A stretch of DNA of 33,470 bases, taken from NCBI GenBank assembly GCA_022450865.1, contig JAKUOQ010000010.1, positions 1 to 33,470 on the forward strand. Reading direction: 5' to 3'. A program made the position numbers and the translations under genes. Positions 1-9,564 of this stretch are shown piece after piece (positions within the stretch are counted from its first letter, which is position 1; each line of letters opens with the position of its first letter). This DNA comes from Nitrospinales bacterium (GTDB lineage Bacteria > Nitrospinota > Nitrospinia > Nitrospinales > VA-1). The notes under the pieces were generated by a model. That model saw only the letters and a program-made list of their open reading frames with translations. It did no database searches and had not been told where the DNA came from.

Positions 1-251
1 CAATAATTGTGGAAAAAATAAGCCATATGATTACCCCTTAGGAACTCCTTGTCCTACAAGAAAATCCCGCAGTATCTATTTACACAGGCTTTATTAAAAC
101 CTTTTAACCCATACATGGGCTCAAAATGTTATTTATAGCCGGAAAACTTTATAATTAGGTTAAGAAATTTATTTCCCTCTTTGTATAAAAGGGAATAGCT
201 TGCGTCAAAATTCCGACAATCTTCGAGAGCCTTTATAGTTAGGTGATAGAG

Positions 252-267
252 CAATATTTTAATATTG
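252..267. promoter_or_regulatory. Near-perfect AT-rich palindrome, possible operator
   Basis: CAATATT-TT-AATATTG, 7+7 nt with a 2-nt centre, in a non-coding stretch. Confidence 0.2.
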
Positions 268-610
268 GTTGATGAACAATGGTTTTGACACTTATTTTTA
301 GGGTTATTTTTGATTTTTTGACTGACAAAAATTTGATAGTTAAATGCCTCCCTAGCTTTCAACCTGGCTAGTGCGTATAAAAAAAATATAAATATGTGAA
401 AAACTGTTTTATTTTGAAGGAGGTGTCAAAAAAAATATTAGGATTGGCATTGGTTTTTATAAGATATTGAAATATATTGAGTTATGATATTTTTAAGGTG
501 ATTATTTTTTCCCATGCTTGATTATCAAAATTAAACAGTCGACACTGGATAATTTTTACTAACAAGTTATTCACAATATAAAATTGGCTTAAAGCTTGTA
601 ATTATGTGTT

Positions 611-1528
611 TTATTTCTGGGATTGAAGAAAGCTTTCCATGTCAAAAGGCAGGTTGGCAGAAAAAGAAAGTTGCGTTCCAGAAAAAGGGTGATTCAATTC
701 AAGATAGCGAGCGTGAAGAGCCTGTCTTTCCATTTTCAGGGTTCCGGAATTTGGATTTTTTCCACCATATAACTTGTCACCAATGACCGGATGATGAATA
801 GATGCTAGGTGAACTCGAATCTGATGGGTTCTTCCTGTTTCGGGGTATAGCTTTATATAGGTCCAGTTTTTACCTCTTTGCAGCACCTCATAATGAGTGC
901 AGGCTGGACGTCCGTATTCAGGACGAGTATCCATCTTTTTGCGCTGCGTCTGGTGTCTGCCAACTGGAGAATTGATGGTGCCATTTTCTTTTTTCACGTT
1001 GCCTTTTACAAAGGCTAGGTATTCTTTTTTTATTTCGCGTTTTTTAAATTGTGCTGCGAGATTTTTATGCGCAGCTTCTGTTTTGGCGATTAAGACCAGT
1101 CCAGATGTCTCTTTATCCAAGCGGTGAACAATTCCTGGTCGTTCAACACCGCCAATTCCAGATAGATCCTTGCAGTGATGGAGGAGAGCATTGACTAAGG
1201 TTCCTCTGGAATGGCCCGGTGCTGGATGTACTACCATTCCAGCAGGTTTGTTCACTGCTAGCATATGTTCGTCTTCAAAAATAATATCTAAAGGAATATT
1301 TTCAGGTGCGGTGTCCAACTTCTCAAGAGGAGGAATATGAAACTCAATTTTCTCTTTGACCCGAACTTTATAACCTGCGGGGCGCGACCTTTCATTGACC
1401 GTCACCCGTTTTTCATCGATCAACTTTTTAAGCCGCGAGCGACTGATCTCCGGCAGGTTTTCAGATAGAAAAACATCAAGACGTTTTTTGCTCGAAGCTT
1501 CGTCTACCTCAAATTGATAATGTTGCAT
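611..1528 (-). CDS. rluD: 23S rRNA pseudouridine synthase, RluD family (S4 domain plus catalytic domain)
   Basis: 305 aa ORF; N-terminal S4-like RSRLKKLIDEKRVTVN; catalytic HRLDKETSGLVLIAKT; C-terminal GRTHQIRVHLASIHHPVIGDKLYG. Confidence 0.95.
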   Translation of the reverse strand: MQHYQFEVDEASSKKRLDVFLSENLPEISRSRLKKLIDEKRVTVNERSRPAGYKVRVKEKIEFHIPPLEKLDTAPENIPLDIIFEDEHMLAVNKPAGMVVHPAPGHSRGTLVNALLHHCKDLSGIGGVERPGIVHRLDKETSGLVLIAKTEAAHKNLAAQFKKREIKKEYLAFVKGNVKKENGTINSPVGRHQTQRKKMDTRPEYGRPACTHYEVLQRGKNWTYIKLYPETGRTHQIRVHLASIHHPVIGDKLYGGKNPNSGTLKMERQALHARYLELNHPFSGTQLSFSANLPFDMESFLQSQK

Positions 1529-1636
1529 GGTTTGCTTATCTCTTGCCTACAAAACTCTTTGTATTCGCAATCTAGTAGCACAACGATAACTGTTCGCATA
1601 AAATGCTTTTAACCCATTAACAGGAAAGGCCTGCCG

Positions 1637-2146
1637 CTATTCTAGAAGGCGAGGCATCAGCTCTACCAGATTGCAGGGCTTGTGCGTGCTATCAAATTGA
1701 TGGACCAGTATCTGATCCCAGCCATCTTTACAGGCACCTGTGGAGCCCGGCAAGGCGAAAAGGAAAGTGCCATTTGTAACGCCGCCGGTGCAGCGTGATT
1801 GCATGGTGGAAGTCTTTATGTTTTGGTAACTCAGCATCCGAAACAATTCACCAAACCCGGGAATGGATTTGTCATACAATTCTTCAAAGGCTTCCGGGGT
1901 AATATCGCGGCCAGTGACACCGGTTCCTCCAGTGGCGATCACAACGTCTACTTCTGAGCTGGCGATCCATTTTTTCAATTGCCCCTGAATCAAATCTTTT
2001 TCATCCTTGATAATCTTTTTTTCTGCCAGATGATGTCCGGCACCTTTAATTCGATCGACCAGAAACTGACCCGATTTATCATCTGCTTCCGTCCTCGTGT
2101 CAGACACGGTTAGCACAGCAATATTCACACATTTTTTTTCAATCAC
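1637..2146 (-). CDS. moaB: Molybdenum cofactor biosynthesis protein B (MoaB/MogA family)
   Basis: 169 aa; [30 protein letters not shown] and [13 protein letters not shown] motifs. Confidence 0.93.
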   Translation of the reverse strand: MIEKKCVNIAVLTVSDTRTEADDKSGQFLVDRIKGAGHHLAEKKIIKDEKDLIQGQLKKWIASSEVDVVIATGGTGVTGRDITPEAFEELYDKSIPGFGELFRMLSYQNIKTSTMQSRCTGGVTNGTFLFALPGSTGACKDGWDQILVHQFDSTHKPCNLVELMPRLLE

Positions 2147-2273
2147 AACCTGAGCTCCTGTTTACAAAATTACCTGCAAATCCGTTCGAATAATGCTTTG
2201 AATTTAGGTGGATTTAATAAGAAATTTGAAGTTAAATGCTTCAAGTATACCATAAGCCAAACAGGGAGCAAAA

Positions 2274-2984
2274 ATGCCTACAGCAATCATAACAGGAGGC
2301 GCCGTTCGCATTGGCAGAGTCATGGCTCTGCATCTAGCAGACAAAGGATTCAATATTGCCTTGCATTATCATAAGTCGAATCCGTCAGCAGTGATTGAAG
2401 AAATAAAGTCATATGGTGTGCATTGCCAAAGTTATTCATGTGATTTTTCTAATCTAATCCAAGCAGAACAATTTATCGCAAGGGTACTTGCCGATTTTGA
2501 TGATGTGGAGTTGCTCATTAATTCAGCGGCAAACTTTATCCAAGAAAACCTGGAAGAAACCCAACGGGATACTTTGATTGATACTCTGCATTTAAATCTA
2601 ATGTCTCCTTATCTGTTAATGCGTGACTATAAGCGAACCATTAATAAAGGTATGGTCGTCAATATTATCGATGAACGAGTGCGGAAGCATATTTCCACTT
2701 TTGGGGCTTACTCCGTTAGTAAAGTTGGATTAAAATATTTAACTGAACTGGCTGCAGTAGAATGGGGAGAAACTGTTCGCGTAAATGGCATCGCGCCAGG
2801 ACTTATTCTGCCGCCTCAAGGAAAGGCACCCGACTATTTAGAGAAAGCCGCTAGAAAAGTGCCTACTCGTACTTACGGAAAAACAGAAAACCTGCTCCAG
2901 GCTTTAGACTATTTAATAGAAAATCAATTCGTTAATGGGGACACGCTTTTTGTGGATGGTGCTGAAAGTTGGCAGCATTTATAA
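2274..2984 (+). CDS. Short-chain dehydrogenase/reductase, pteridine-reductase/FolM-like
   Basis: 236 aa; N-terminal TGGAVRIGR, NSAAN, YSVSK catalytic motif, C-terminal NGDTLFVDGAES. Confidence 0.85.
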   Translation: MPTAIITGGAVRIGRVMALHLADKGFNIALHYHKSNPSAVIEEIKSYGVHCQSYSCDFSNLIQAEQFIARVLADFDDVELLINSAANFIQENLEETQRDTLIDTLHLNLMSPYLLMRDYKRTINKGMVVNIIDERVRKHISTFGAYSVSKVGLKYLTELAAVEWGETVRVNGIAPGLILPPQGKAPDYLEKAARKVPTRTYGKTENLLQALDYLIENQFVNGDTLFVDGAESWQHL

Positions 2985-3064
2985 TTTTGTTTCTTTGGAA
3001 AAATAAAAACTGATACTCTTGATACATAAGTTGCGTTTCCCATTTCAATACTAAGGAGATCCAA

Positions 3065-3421
3065 ATGAAAAAAATGTTTACTATGATTTTATTGACCCAG
3101 ATGGGAATGTTGCTGTTGTTTGTTTCGACTGCTCTCGCACATGACGGTGCGCATGAGGGTGAACAGGGTGATCATGGTATATATGAAGAAGGTAGTGGTG
3201 GTTCGGCGATGGAAATGGATCATCAATCCCGTGCTATGGGACACGAATATAAAGAAGAAGGTAGCAGTGGTATGAAAGATGATCATTCAAACATGAAGGG
3301 TGAACACTTGGGAATGGAACACTCTAAAGAATACTACGAAAAGAAGTACGGCAAATACGAGCACAAAAAAGATTATGTGAAAAAAGAAGGCAGTACAATG
3401 AAAGACGAGGCTATGAAATAA
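3065..3421 (+). CDS. Small secreted His/Met-rich protein, putative metal-binding
   Basis: 118 aa; signal peptide ...LLLFVSTALAHD; His/Met/Asp/Glu-rich mature part with repeated EEGS(G/S) motifs; AAGGAG upstream of ATG. Confidence 0.8.
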   Translation: MKKMFTMILLTQMGMLLLFVSTALAHDGAHEGEQGDHGIYEEGSGGSAMEMDHQSRAMGHEYKEEGSSGMKDDHSNMKGEHLGMEHSKEYYEKKYGKYEHKKDYVKKEGSTMKDEAMK

Positions 3422-3541
3422 AAGAAGCGCAACACCAACACATGGAAGAAGGTAGTAAAACTTACCAGTGAATTATAGTGGATAGCAGGACCCACCAAGC
3501 TGGTTTGATAAAAGGATGGTGCGCTCTATTCTCGTATTTGG

Positions 3542-4237
3542 TTAATCAGATTTTGTGTATTCAATCGGATCTTTAAGCCCAGCTTCCTTGAATCCTTTCA
3601 AGCGCAGTTGGCAACTATCACAGCTACCGCAACTACTACCGTTTTCTTTAGGATTATAACAACTGTGGGTAAGTGAATAATCCAGACCCAAATTTACTCC
3701 TTTAAGTATAATCTCTGCTTTTGTAAGTTGGATTAATGGAGTGTGTATTTTTAATTTTTCTTTTTGCTCCACTCCCACTTTGGTTGCGAGATTGGCTAGA
3801 GTTTCAAATGCAGCTATGAACTCGGGGCGACAATCTGGATAACCACTGTAGTCTATGGCGTTGACTCCCAGAAAAATGTTCTGTGCTGTTTTCACTTCTG
3901 CGTATGCCAGACAAAAAGAAAGAAAAATAGTATTGCGAGCAGGAACGTAGGTTATGGGAATTTCTTTGCTCATTTCTTCTTCATCGCGATTCATAGGGAC
4001 ATCGATGGAGTCAGTTAGTGCTGATCCACCAAATTGTCGCAGGTCAATGGTCATGATCTGGTGATCGGCGACGGCTAATTTTTTTGCAATTTCTTTGGCT
4101 TTTTTCAATTCCACCCGTTGTCGTTGTCCGTAATCGAAACTGAGGGCATAGACCTCAAAACCCTGATTTTTTGCAATTGCTAGTGTTGTTGCGGAATCCA
4201 AACCACCGCTTAATAGCACTACTGCTTTGTTTTTCAT
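3542..4237 (-). CDS. queC: 7-cyano-7-deazaguanine synthase QueC
   Basis: 231 aa; [14 protein letters not shown]-loop; C-terminal [20 protein letters not shown] zinc site. Confidence 0.96.
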   Translation of the reverse strand: MKNKAVVLLSGGLDSATTLAIAKNQGFEVYALSFDYGQRQRVELKKAKEIAKKLAVADHQIMTIDLRQFGGSALTDSIDVPMNRDEEEMSKEIPITYVPARNTIFLSFCLAYAEVKTAQNIFLGVNAIDYSGYPDCRPEFIAAFETLANLATKVGVEQKEKLKIHTPLIQLTKAEIILKGVNLGLDYSLTHSCYNPKENGSSCGSCDSCQLRLKGFKEAGLKDPIEYTKSD

Positions 4238-4364
4238 AGTTTAAGACCCATTGCAGGATAAATACATATTATATATTGCCTGTTTCTAGGGGTTATTATA
4301 TACTAACTTATTTAAAATCAGACCGAACATTCCCCCTGAATTTTTAAGGGTTTATACAGTTTTC

Positions 4365-5702
4365 ATGTTTGAAAATTTATCGGATCGTCTTGAACGAATC
4401 TACAAAAATTTAAAAGGTCGAGGGATATTAAAAGAGGCCGATGTCGATGAAGCACTACGGGAAATTCGTGTTGCATTGATAGAAGCTGATGTCAGCCTGA
4501 CAGTGATCAAAGATTTTCTTGCGCTAGTTCGCGAAAAAGCGGTCGGCCAGGAAGTTTTGAAGAGTCTGACTCCGGGGCATCAGATGGTTAAAATTGTTAA
4601 TGACGAGTTAACGGTTTTAATAGGTGATGAATTCACAGATATACAGTTTGCCTCCAAACCCCCGACCATAATTTTAATGGCCGGTTTGCAAGGATCGGGT
4701 AAAACCACGACGGTGGGCAAACTAGCGAAACGCTTTAAAGAAAAAGGTAAAAGCTGTCTTCTGGTTCCTGCCGATGTGTATCGTCCAGCTGCGATTGAGC
4801 AATTGCATGTTCTAGGTCGAGATCTGGATGTTGCTGTTTATGAAGGCGGCGAAGAACTAGACCCGATTACCATTTGTAAAAAAGCTTTGGATGACGCAAC
4901 AGATAAAATGAGTCAGGTAGTCATCATCGACACTGCAGGTCGCCAACAGGTTGATGAAGATTTGATGGATGAGCTCAAGCGCATTAAGGAAACAGTTCAA
5001 CCACATGAAGTGTTATTTGTTGCTGATGCGATGATGGGCCAGCAGTCCGCAGAAATTGCAAAAACTTTCAACGATGCCATTGGTATCGATGGCGTTGTTT
5101 TAACGAAGATGGATGGTGATGCCCGTGGTGGTGCAGCACTCTCCATTAAGTCTATTACCGGTAAACCCATTCGCTTTATAGGTATGGGAGAAAAGTTGGA
5201 TGCCCTTGAACCTTTTCATCCCGACAGGATAGTTTCGCGCATCCTTGGGATGGGCGATGTTATGTCGCTGGTCGAAAAGGCAGAAGAAAATTTTGAAAGA
5301 GAAGAACAAGAAGAACTGCAAAAGAAGTTTAAGACTAACGCTTTTACTCTTGAAGATTTTCGCGATCAGTTGAAGCAAATTCAGAAAATGGGTTCCATGG
5401 AACAGTTATTGGGAATGATACCGGGTGCTGGAAAATTGAAAGGTCTTAAGGTTGACAATAAAGCTTTTGTGCAAATCGAAGCGATAATTAATTCGATGAC
5501 GCTCAAAGAAAGAGTAAAACATAATATTATAAACGCAAGTCGCAAGCGCAGAATTGCCCAAGGGAGCGGAACTCGCGTGAATGATATTAATAAATTGTTA
5601 AAACAGTTTGCGCAAATGCAAAAGATGATGAAAAAGGTTTCACGAGGTGGTGGACTCAATTTCGGAAGCCTGATGGGCGGCGGCGGATTCATGGGCCGTT
5701 AA
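4365..5702 (+). CDS. ffh: Signal recognition particle protein Ffh
   Basis: 445 aa; GLQGSGKTTT P-loop, DTAGR, TKMDGDARGGAALS; Met-rich M domain. Confidence 0.98.
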   Translation: MFENLSDRLERIYKNLKGRGILKEADVDEALREIRVALIEADVSLTVIKDFLALVREKAVGQEVLKSLTPGHQMVKIVNDELTVLIGDEFTDIQFASKPPTIILMAGLQGSGKTTTVGKLAKRFKEKGKSCLLVPADVYRPAAIEQLHVLGRDLDVAVYEGGEELDPITICKKALDDATDKMSQVVIIDTAGRQQVDEDLMDELKRIKETVQPHEVLFVADAMMGQQSAEIAKTFNDAIGIDGVVLTKMDGDARGGAALSIKSITGKPIRFIGMGEKLDALEPFHPDRIVSRILGMGDVMSLVEKAEENFEREEQEELQKKFKTNAFTLEDFRDQLKQIQKMGSMEQLLGMIPGAGKLKGLKVDNKAFVQIEAIINSMTLKERVKHNIINASRKRRIAQGSGTRVNDINKLLKQFAQMQKMMKKVSRGGGLNFGSLMGGGGFMGR

Positions 5703-5703
5703 T

Positions 5704-5754
5704 AAAGACTTAGTTTTTTAGATTGAGTGTAATTTTATGAGTCTTTCCTTTTTT
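5704..5754 (+). other. Possible stem-loop in the ffh-rpsP intergenic region (attenuator or terminator candidate)
   Basis: AAAGACT (5704-5710) and AGTCTTT (5740-5746) are perfect 7-nt inverted repeats, followed by CC then a T-run; the loop is long. Confidence 0.3.
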
Positions 5755-5785
5755 GGGAAGGCTGAATTTCAAGAAGGAGAAAACA

Positions 5786-6031
5786 TTGGCAGTAGTAATT
5801 AGATTAACTCGACGAGGAGCAAAAAAGAAACCTTTCTACCGAATTGTTGCAGCCGATTCTAGGATGCCGAGAGATGGTAGATTTCTCGAGATCCTGGGAA
5901 CATACGACCCTATGCTAAAAGAAAATGGTTGTAAGGTGGATGCGGAAAAGGCAGTTGAATGGATTAAGAAAGGTGCAAAACCTAGTAAAACAGTGGGCTC
6001 CCTTTTCAAAAAAGTCGGGGTCGGTGCATAG
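5786..6031 (+). CDS. rpsP: 30S ribosomal protein S16
   Basis: [41 protein letters not shown]; likely TTG start at 5786 preceded by AAGGAG, shorter than the ORF-track start at 5753. Confidence 0.97.
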   Translation: MAVVIRLTRRGAKKKPFYRIVAADSRMPRDGRFLEILGTYDPMLKENGCKVDAEKAVEWIKKGAKPSKTVGSLFKKVGVGA

Positions 6032-6245
6032 TCTTTGTATCACTTCGCCGATCGATAAATCCGATGAAGTGAAAGTGGTGGAAAGAAAAGACAGTAAAAC
6101 TAAGGTCCTGCGGCTGAGGGTGGCTGAAGAAGATCTTGGCAAAGTGATAGATAAGCAGGGGGAAAAAGCCCACTCCATTCGTACTATTTTAAATGCAACT
6201 GCGACCAAGTTAAAACAAACTGGCGTGCTTGAAATTATTGGGTGA
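6024..6245 (+). CDS. khpA: KH-domain RNA-binding protein KhpA (YlqC family)
   Basis: [53 protein letters not shown] start at 6024 overlaps the rpsP stop; position between rpsP and rimM is typical. Confidence 0.88.
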   Translation: MHSLCITSPIDKSDEVKVVERKDSKTKVLRLRVAEEDLGKVIDKQGEKAHSIRTILNATATKLKQTGVLEIIG

Positions 6246-6246
6246 C

Positions 6247-6750
6247 ATGGATTGGATTCCGGTAGGGAGAATAACTCGATCTCATGGTTTGAAAGGGGAG
6301 TTAAAATTTTTCCCCTCCAACAGAGATGATGTCATATTGCAAAGAGCACAACGGGTTCGTTTGGGAGAAACTCAATTAAAGATTGAGTCGGTTCGTGGTG
6401 CCAAATCTCCTTTTATTATTAAGTTCGATGGAATCAATAGCATCGAGGCTACAAAAAATTTAACGGGTCAGGAACTCCGGGTTGCGAGAGAAGATTTCGA
6501 ACCGCTACCTGAGGGTGAGTATTACCACTTCGAAATAGAGGGATTAAAAGCATATGATGATACCGGAAAATATTACGGTATTGTCGAAGTTGTAATAGCA
6601 ACTGGAAGTAACGATGTCTTTGCTGTTCGAGGTGAAGGTAAAGAATGGTTAATCCCGATGATCGACTCGGTGGTGCAAACCATCGACCTCGAAAAGGGCA
6701 AGCTTATATTTCATTGTGTTGAGGGATTGTTTGAAGACACTCCGGTTTGA
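6247..6750 (+). CDS. rimM: Ribosome maturation factor RimM
   Basis: MDWIPVGRITRSHGLKGELKFFPSN; PRC-barrel-like C-terminal half; ATG at 6247 preferred over the track start at 6229. Confidence 0.95.
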   Translation: MDWIPVGRITRSHGLKGELKFFPSNRDDVILQRAQRVRLGETQLKIESVRGAKSPFIIKFDGINSIEATKNLTGQELRVAREDFEPLPEGEYYHFEIEGLKAYDDTGKYYGIVEVVIATGSNDVFAVRGEGKEWLIPMIDSVVQTIDLEKGKLIFHCVEGLFEDTPV

Positions 6751-7432
6751 CATTGTTAGTATTTTCCCGGGGATGTTTGAATCCCCCTTTGGCGATAGCA
6801 TTATTGAACGTGCGCGCGATAAGGGATTGCTGGATATACGGATTCACGACCTGCGCGATTATACTTTGAACAAGCATCGTAAGGTGGATGACACGCCCTT
6901 CGGTGGTGGCGTGGGTATGGTAATGAATGTTGAGCCTATTGCCAGAGCCTTGGAGGCTATAAAGAAAGAAGTACCAAAAGCTAAGACGATTTTGCTTTCA
7001 CCGGGTGGCAGTCCTTTTGACCAAGAAAAGGCGAGTGAACTTTCTTTTCAGGAAAGTTTAATCCTGATTTGTGGTCGCTATGAAGGGATAGATGAACGGA
7101 TTCGACTACACTTTGCGGATGAAGAAATTTCTATTGGCGATTATATTTTGACAGGCGGAGAAATTCCAGCGATGGTTTTGGTTGAAGCTGTGTCCCGTTT
7201 AATACCGGGCATTTTGGGTGATTCCGAATCTATCGTTGAAGAGTCATTCTCAGATGGGATGCTGGAATATCCGCAGTACACTAGACCAAGAGACTATAAG
7301 GGATTTAAGGTTCCAGATGTTCTGGTTTCCGGTGATCCTAAAAAAATTCGTGCTTGGCAGAAAACGGAAGCATTAAAAAAAACAGAAAGTGTTCGCCCTG
7401 ATCTTTTTGAAAAAAATAAACGGTCGAATTAG
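6731..7432 (+). CDS. trmD: tRNA (guanine-N1)-methyltransferase TrmD
   Basis: LRFDIVSIFPGMFESPFGDSIIERA, DDTPFGGGVGMVM, GRYEGIDERI, SIGDYILTGGE; start uncertain (TTG 6731 or GTG 6716), overlaps rimM. Confidence 0.96.
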   Translation: MKTLRFDIVSIFPGMFESPFGDSIIERARDKGLLDIRIHDLRDYTLNKHRKVDDTPFGGGVGMVMNVEPIARALEAIKKEVPKAKTILLSPGGSPFDQEKASELSFQESLILICGRYEGIDERIRLHFADEEISIGDYILTGGEIPAMVLVEAVSRLIPGILGDSESIVEESFSDGMLEYPQYTRPRDYKGFKVPDVLVSGDPKKIRAWQKTEALKKTESVRPDLFEKNKRSN

Positions 7433-7443
7433 AAAATAAAATT

Positions 7444-8040
7444 TTGAAACAGGTCGCCGAGGTATCGAATTCGAATATTCATTTGGCGCTAGTCCATTTC
7501 CCTGTTTACAATAAATCTGGGGAAGTGATCGTTTCATCTGTTACAACTTTGGATATTCATGATATATCGCGTGTTTGCAGAACTTATGGAGTAGGGACAT
7601 TTTATGTGATCACCCCACTTAAAACCCAGCAAGAACTGGTGGGGCGGTTGATTGGCCATTGGTTGACTGGGTATGGTGCTGAATATAATCCGACTCGAAA
7701 AGAAGCACTGCTGAAAACGGTTGTAAAAAACAACCTCAACGATGTAATTAAAGAAATTACGGAGGAAAGTGAGAAAAAACTTCGTGTTATTGTTACAGGA
7801 GCAAAAAAAGCACCTCAGAGTATTGGCTATGAGGCTTTGAAAAAAGAATTGAAAAAGGATGAGCCTAGCCTTCTTGTTTTTGGTACAGGGTGGGGATTAG
7901 AAAAAAACCTGATTCAAAATGCAGATCATGTTCTGCTGCCCATTGAGGGTATTAATGGATTCAATCATCTGCCAGTTCGCGGGGCCATTGCTATTATTCT
8001 TGATCGTTTGCTAGGTCTTCGCGAACCCTCGGTAGATTAA
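7444..8040 (+). CDS. SAM-dependent RNA methyltransferase-like protein (PF09936, Methyltrn_RNA_4 type)
   Basis: 198 aa; NIHLALVHFPVYNKSGEVIVSSVTTLDIHDISRVCRTYG; C-terminal LPIEGINGFNHLPVRGAIAIILDRLLG; located next to trmD. Confidence 0.85.
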   Translation: MKQVAEVSNSNIHLALVHFPVYNKSGEVIVSSVTTLDIHDISRVCRTYGVGTFYVITPLKTQQELVGRLIGHWLTGYGAEYNPTRKEALLKTVVKNNLNDVIKEITEESEKKLRVIVTGAKKAPQSIGYEALKKELKKDEPSLLVFGTGWGLEKNLIQNADHVLLPIEGINGFNHLPVRGAIAIILDRLLGLREPSVD

Positions 8041-8096
8041 CGAAAAGTTTTTAAATAAAGATAATTGTTTTAAGCACAACCCTAGGAGAAAGGTAA

Positions 8097-8513
8097 ATGA
8101 ATTTAGTAGACCAAGTTGAAGCTAAGGAAATGAAAAAAGAAGTTGCGGATGTTCATATTGGCGACACCGTCAAGGTGCATATGCGCATTGTTGAAGGTGA
8201 AAAGGAACGTATTCAAGTGATCGAAGGTGTGGTCATCAAGATGCGCGGTGGTGGAGCAAGAAAGACTCTGACAGTAAGAAAAATTTCATTTGGCATTGGT
8301 GTCGAGCGTATTTTTCCAATTCATTCTCCCAGAGTTGAAAAAATTGACATTGTCAAGCGTGCTAAAATTCGTCAGGCCAAGCTGTATTACCTTAGAGAGC
8401 TGCGTGGTAAGGCTGCAAGATTGAAGGAGCTCAAGCCTATCCGACCTACTACGAAAGCCAAGAGGAAACCTAAGCGAGGGAAAAAAGCCAAAGCCGCTAA
8501 AGCTTCTTCCTAA
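8097..8513 (+). CDS. rplS: 50S ribosomal protein L19
   Basis: [49 protein letters not shown], Lys/Arg-rich C-terminal extension; AGGAGAAAGG before ATG. Confidence 0.97.
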   Translation: MNLVDQVEAKEMKKEVADVHIGDTVKVHMRIVEGEKERIQVIEGVVIKMRGGGARKTLTVRKISFGIGVERIFPIHSPRVEKIDIVKRAKIRQAKLYYLRELRGKAARLKELKPIRPTTKAKRKPKRGKKAKAAKASS

Positions 8514-8555
8514 TCGTGTTTTGTATGGTAGAGAAATTTTTATACCACACACGAT
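8513..8555. other. Inverted repeat / stem-loop between convergent rplS and the M48 gene
   Basis: ATCGTGT (8513-8519) pairs with ACACGAT (8549-8555); inner TGGTA (8526-8530) pairs with TACCA (8543-8547); no clear U-tract. Confidence 0.35.
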
Positions 8556-8601
8556 ACCACTTTTGTTGTGAGGGATCTAGGTATGACAAATATCTCTTTT
8601 A

Positions 8602-9465
8602 TTAGGGAGTGAGGGCTTCAACTGAGACACCAGGTGTAGGTTGAAGGCTTTTGGGTTGGTCAGATTGTGGTAGCCTGAAGGATTGCCCGAGACCGTATTT
8701 TACTTTTACATTTTGATAATCGTATTTTGCTCGCGAAAGATAACTCCTGAGCCCTTGTATGCGTGTTGCGTCAGCCGGATGGGTTGAAGCCCATTCAGGA
8801 GGGCCTTTCCCTCCTTTTACTTGTCCGAATCTCTGCCAGAAGTTAATTGCTTCATTCGGATCGTAGCCTGCTTTTGCCATATAGATCAATCCAATTTGGT
8901 CTGCTTCACTTTCATGCAATCGGCTAAATGGTAGGGTGAAACCATAAAGAACACCAACCCCCAACGCAGAAAGAACAATATTTTTTTGCGTACTGTTTTT
9001 CATGCTCAAGCCAGCCCCGATCATTGCTCCTTGTAATAACATTTGTTGGGTCATTCTTTGCGCACCATGACGGGCAATGACATGAGCAATTTCATGACTC
9101 ATTACGGTAGCCAATCCTGCTTCGTTTTTCGCTACAGAAAGAATGCCGGTATAAATAGCAATTTTACCTCCCGGTAAGGCGAAGGCATTCTTTTGATCTG
9201 ACTCAATGAGCTTAATCTCCCATTCCAGCTTTGGCATATCGCTAACGGAAGCAATTCGTTGTCCTACTCTGCGGATAATTTGATTCAATTGTGTGTCTTC
9301 TGATTCCTTTTCTCTTTTTAATATCTCATTGTACGATTGTATTCCTAACGAAATTTCCTGTGACTTAGGAATAAGAATCAAGGCGGACCGATTAGAGACA
9401 GGTGTTGTGGTACATGCAGAAATGACAAGGCCGGATAGTATTATAAAAATAAAATGCTTTTGCAT
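8602..9465 (-). CDS. M48-family zinc metalloprotease, predicted lipoprotein
   Basis: Lipobox-like LVISAC at the N-terminus; HEIAH zinc motif in VMSHEIAHVIARHGAQRM; ESEADQIGLIYMAKAGYDP. Confidence 0.93.
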   Translation of the reverse strand: MQKHFIFIILSGLVISACTTTPVSNRSALILIPKSQEISLGIQSYNEILKREKESEDTQLNQIIRRVGQRIASVSDMPKLEWEIKLIESDQKNAFALPGGKIAIYTGILSVAKNEAGLATVMSHEIAHVIARHGAQRMTQQMLLQGAMIGAGLSMKNSTQKNIVLSALGVGVLYGFTLPFSRLHESEADQIGLIYMAKAGYDPNEAINFWQRFGQVKGGKGPPEWASTHPADATRIQGLRSYLSRAKYDYQNVKVKYGLGQSFRLPQSDQPKSLQPTPGVSVEALTP

Positions 9466-9564
9466 AAATTAATTATAAAAGTCTAACCCATGTATTTCAA
9501 CCCAGCCTTTGAGAGGTGGGTTGCGTGCTGGATTTGGATACATTATGCTTTGGTGATGAATTTA

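Noticed and set aside
129-362. 77-aa ORF on the minus strand in the AT-rich left end
   Set aside because: Lys/Asn-rich translation expected from AT-rich DNA; no convincing domain or ribosome-binding site, so not listed as CDS
5100-5692. Antisense ORFs 5100-5378 and 5381-5692 within ffh
   Set aside because: Fully opposite a high-confidence ffh gene; low-complexity Pro/Phe/Leu-rich translations typical of antisense frames
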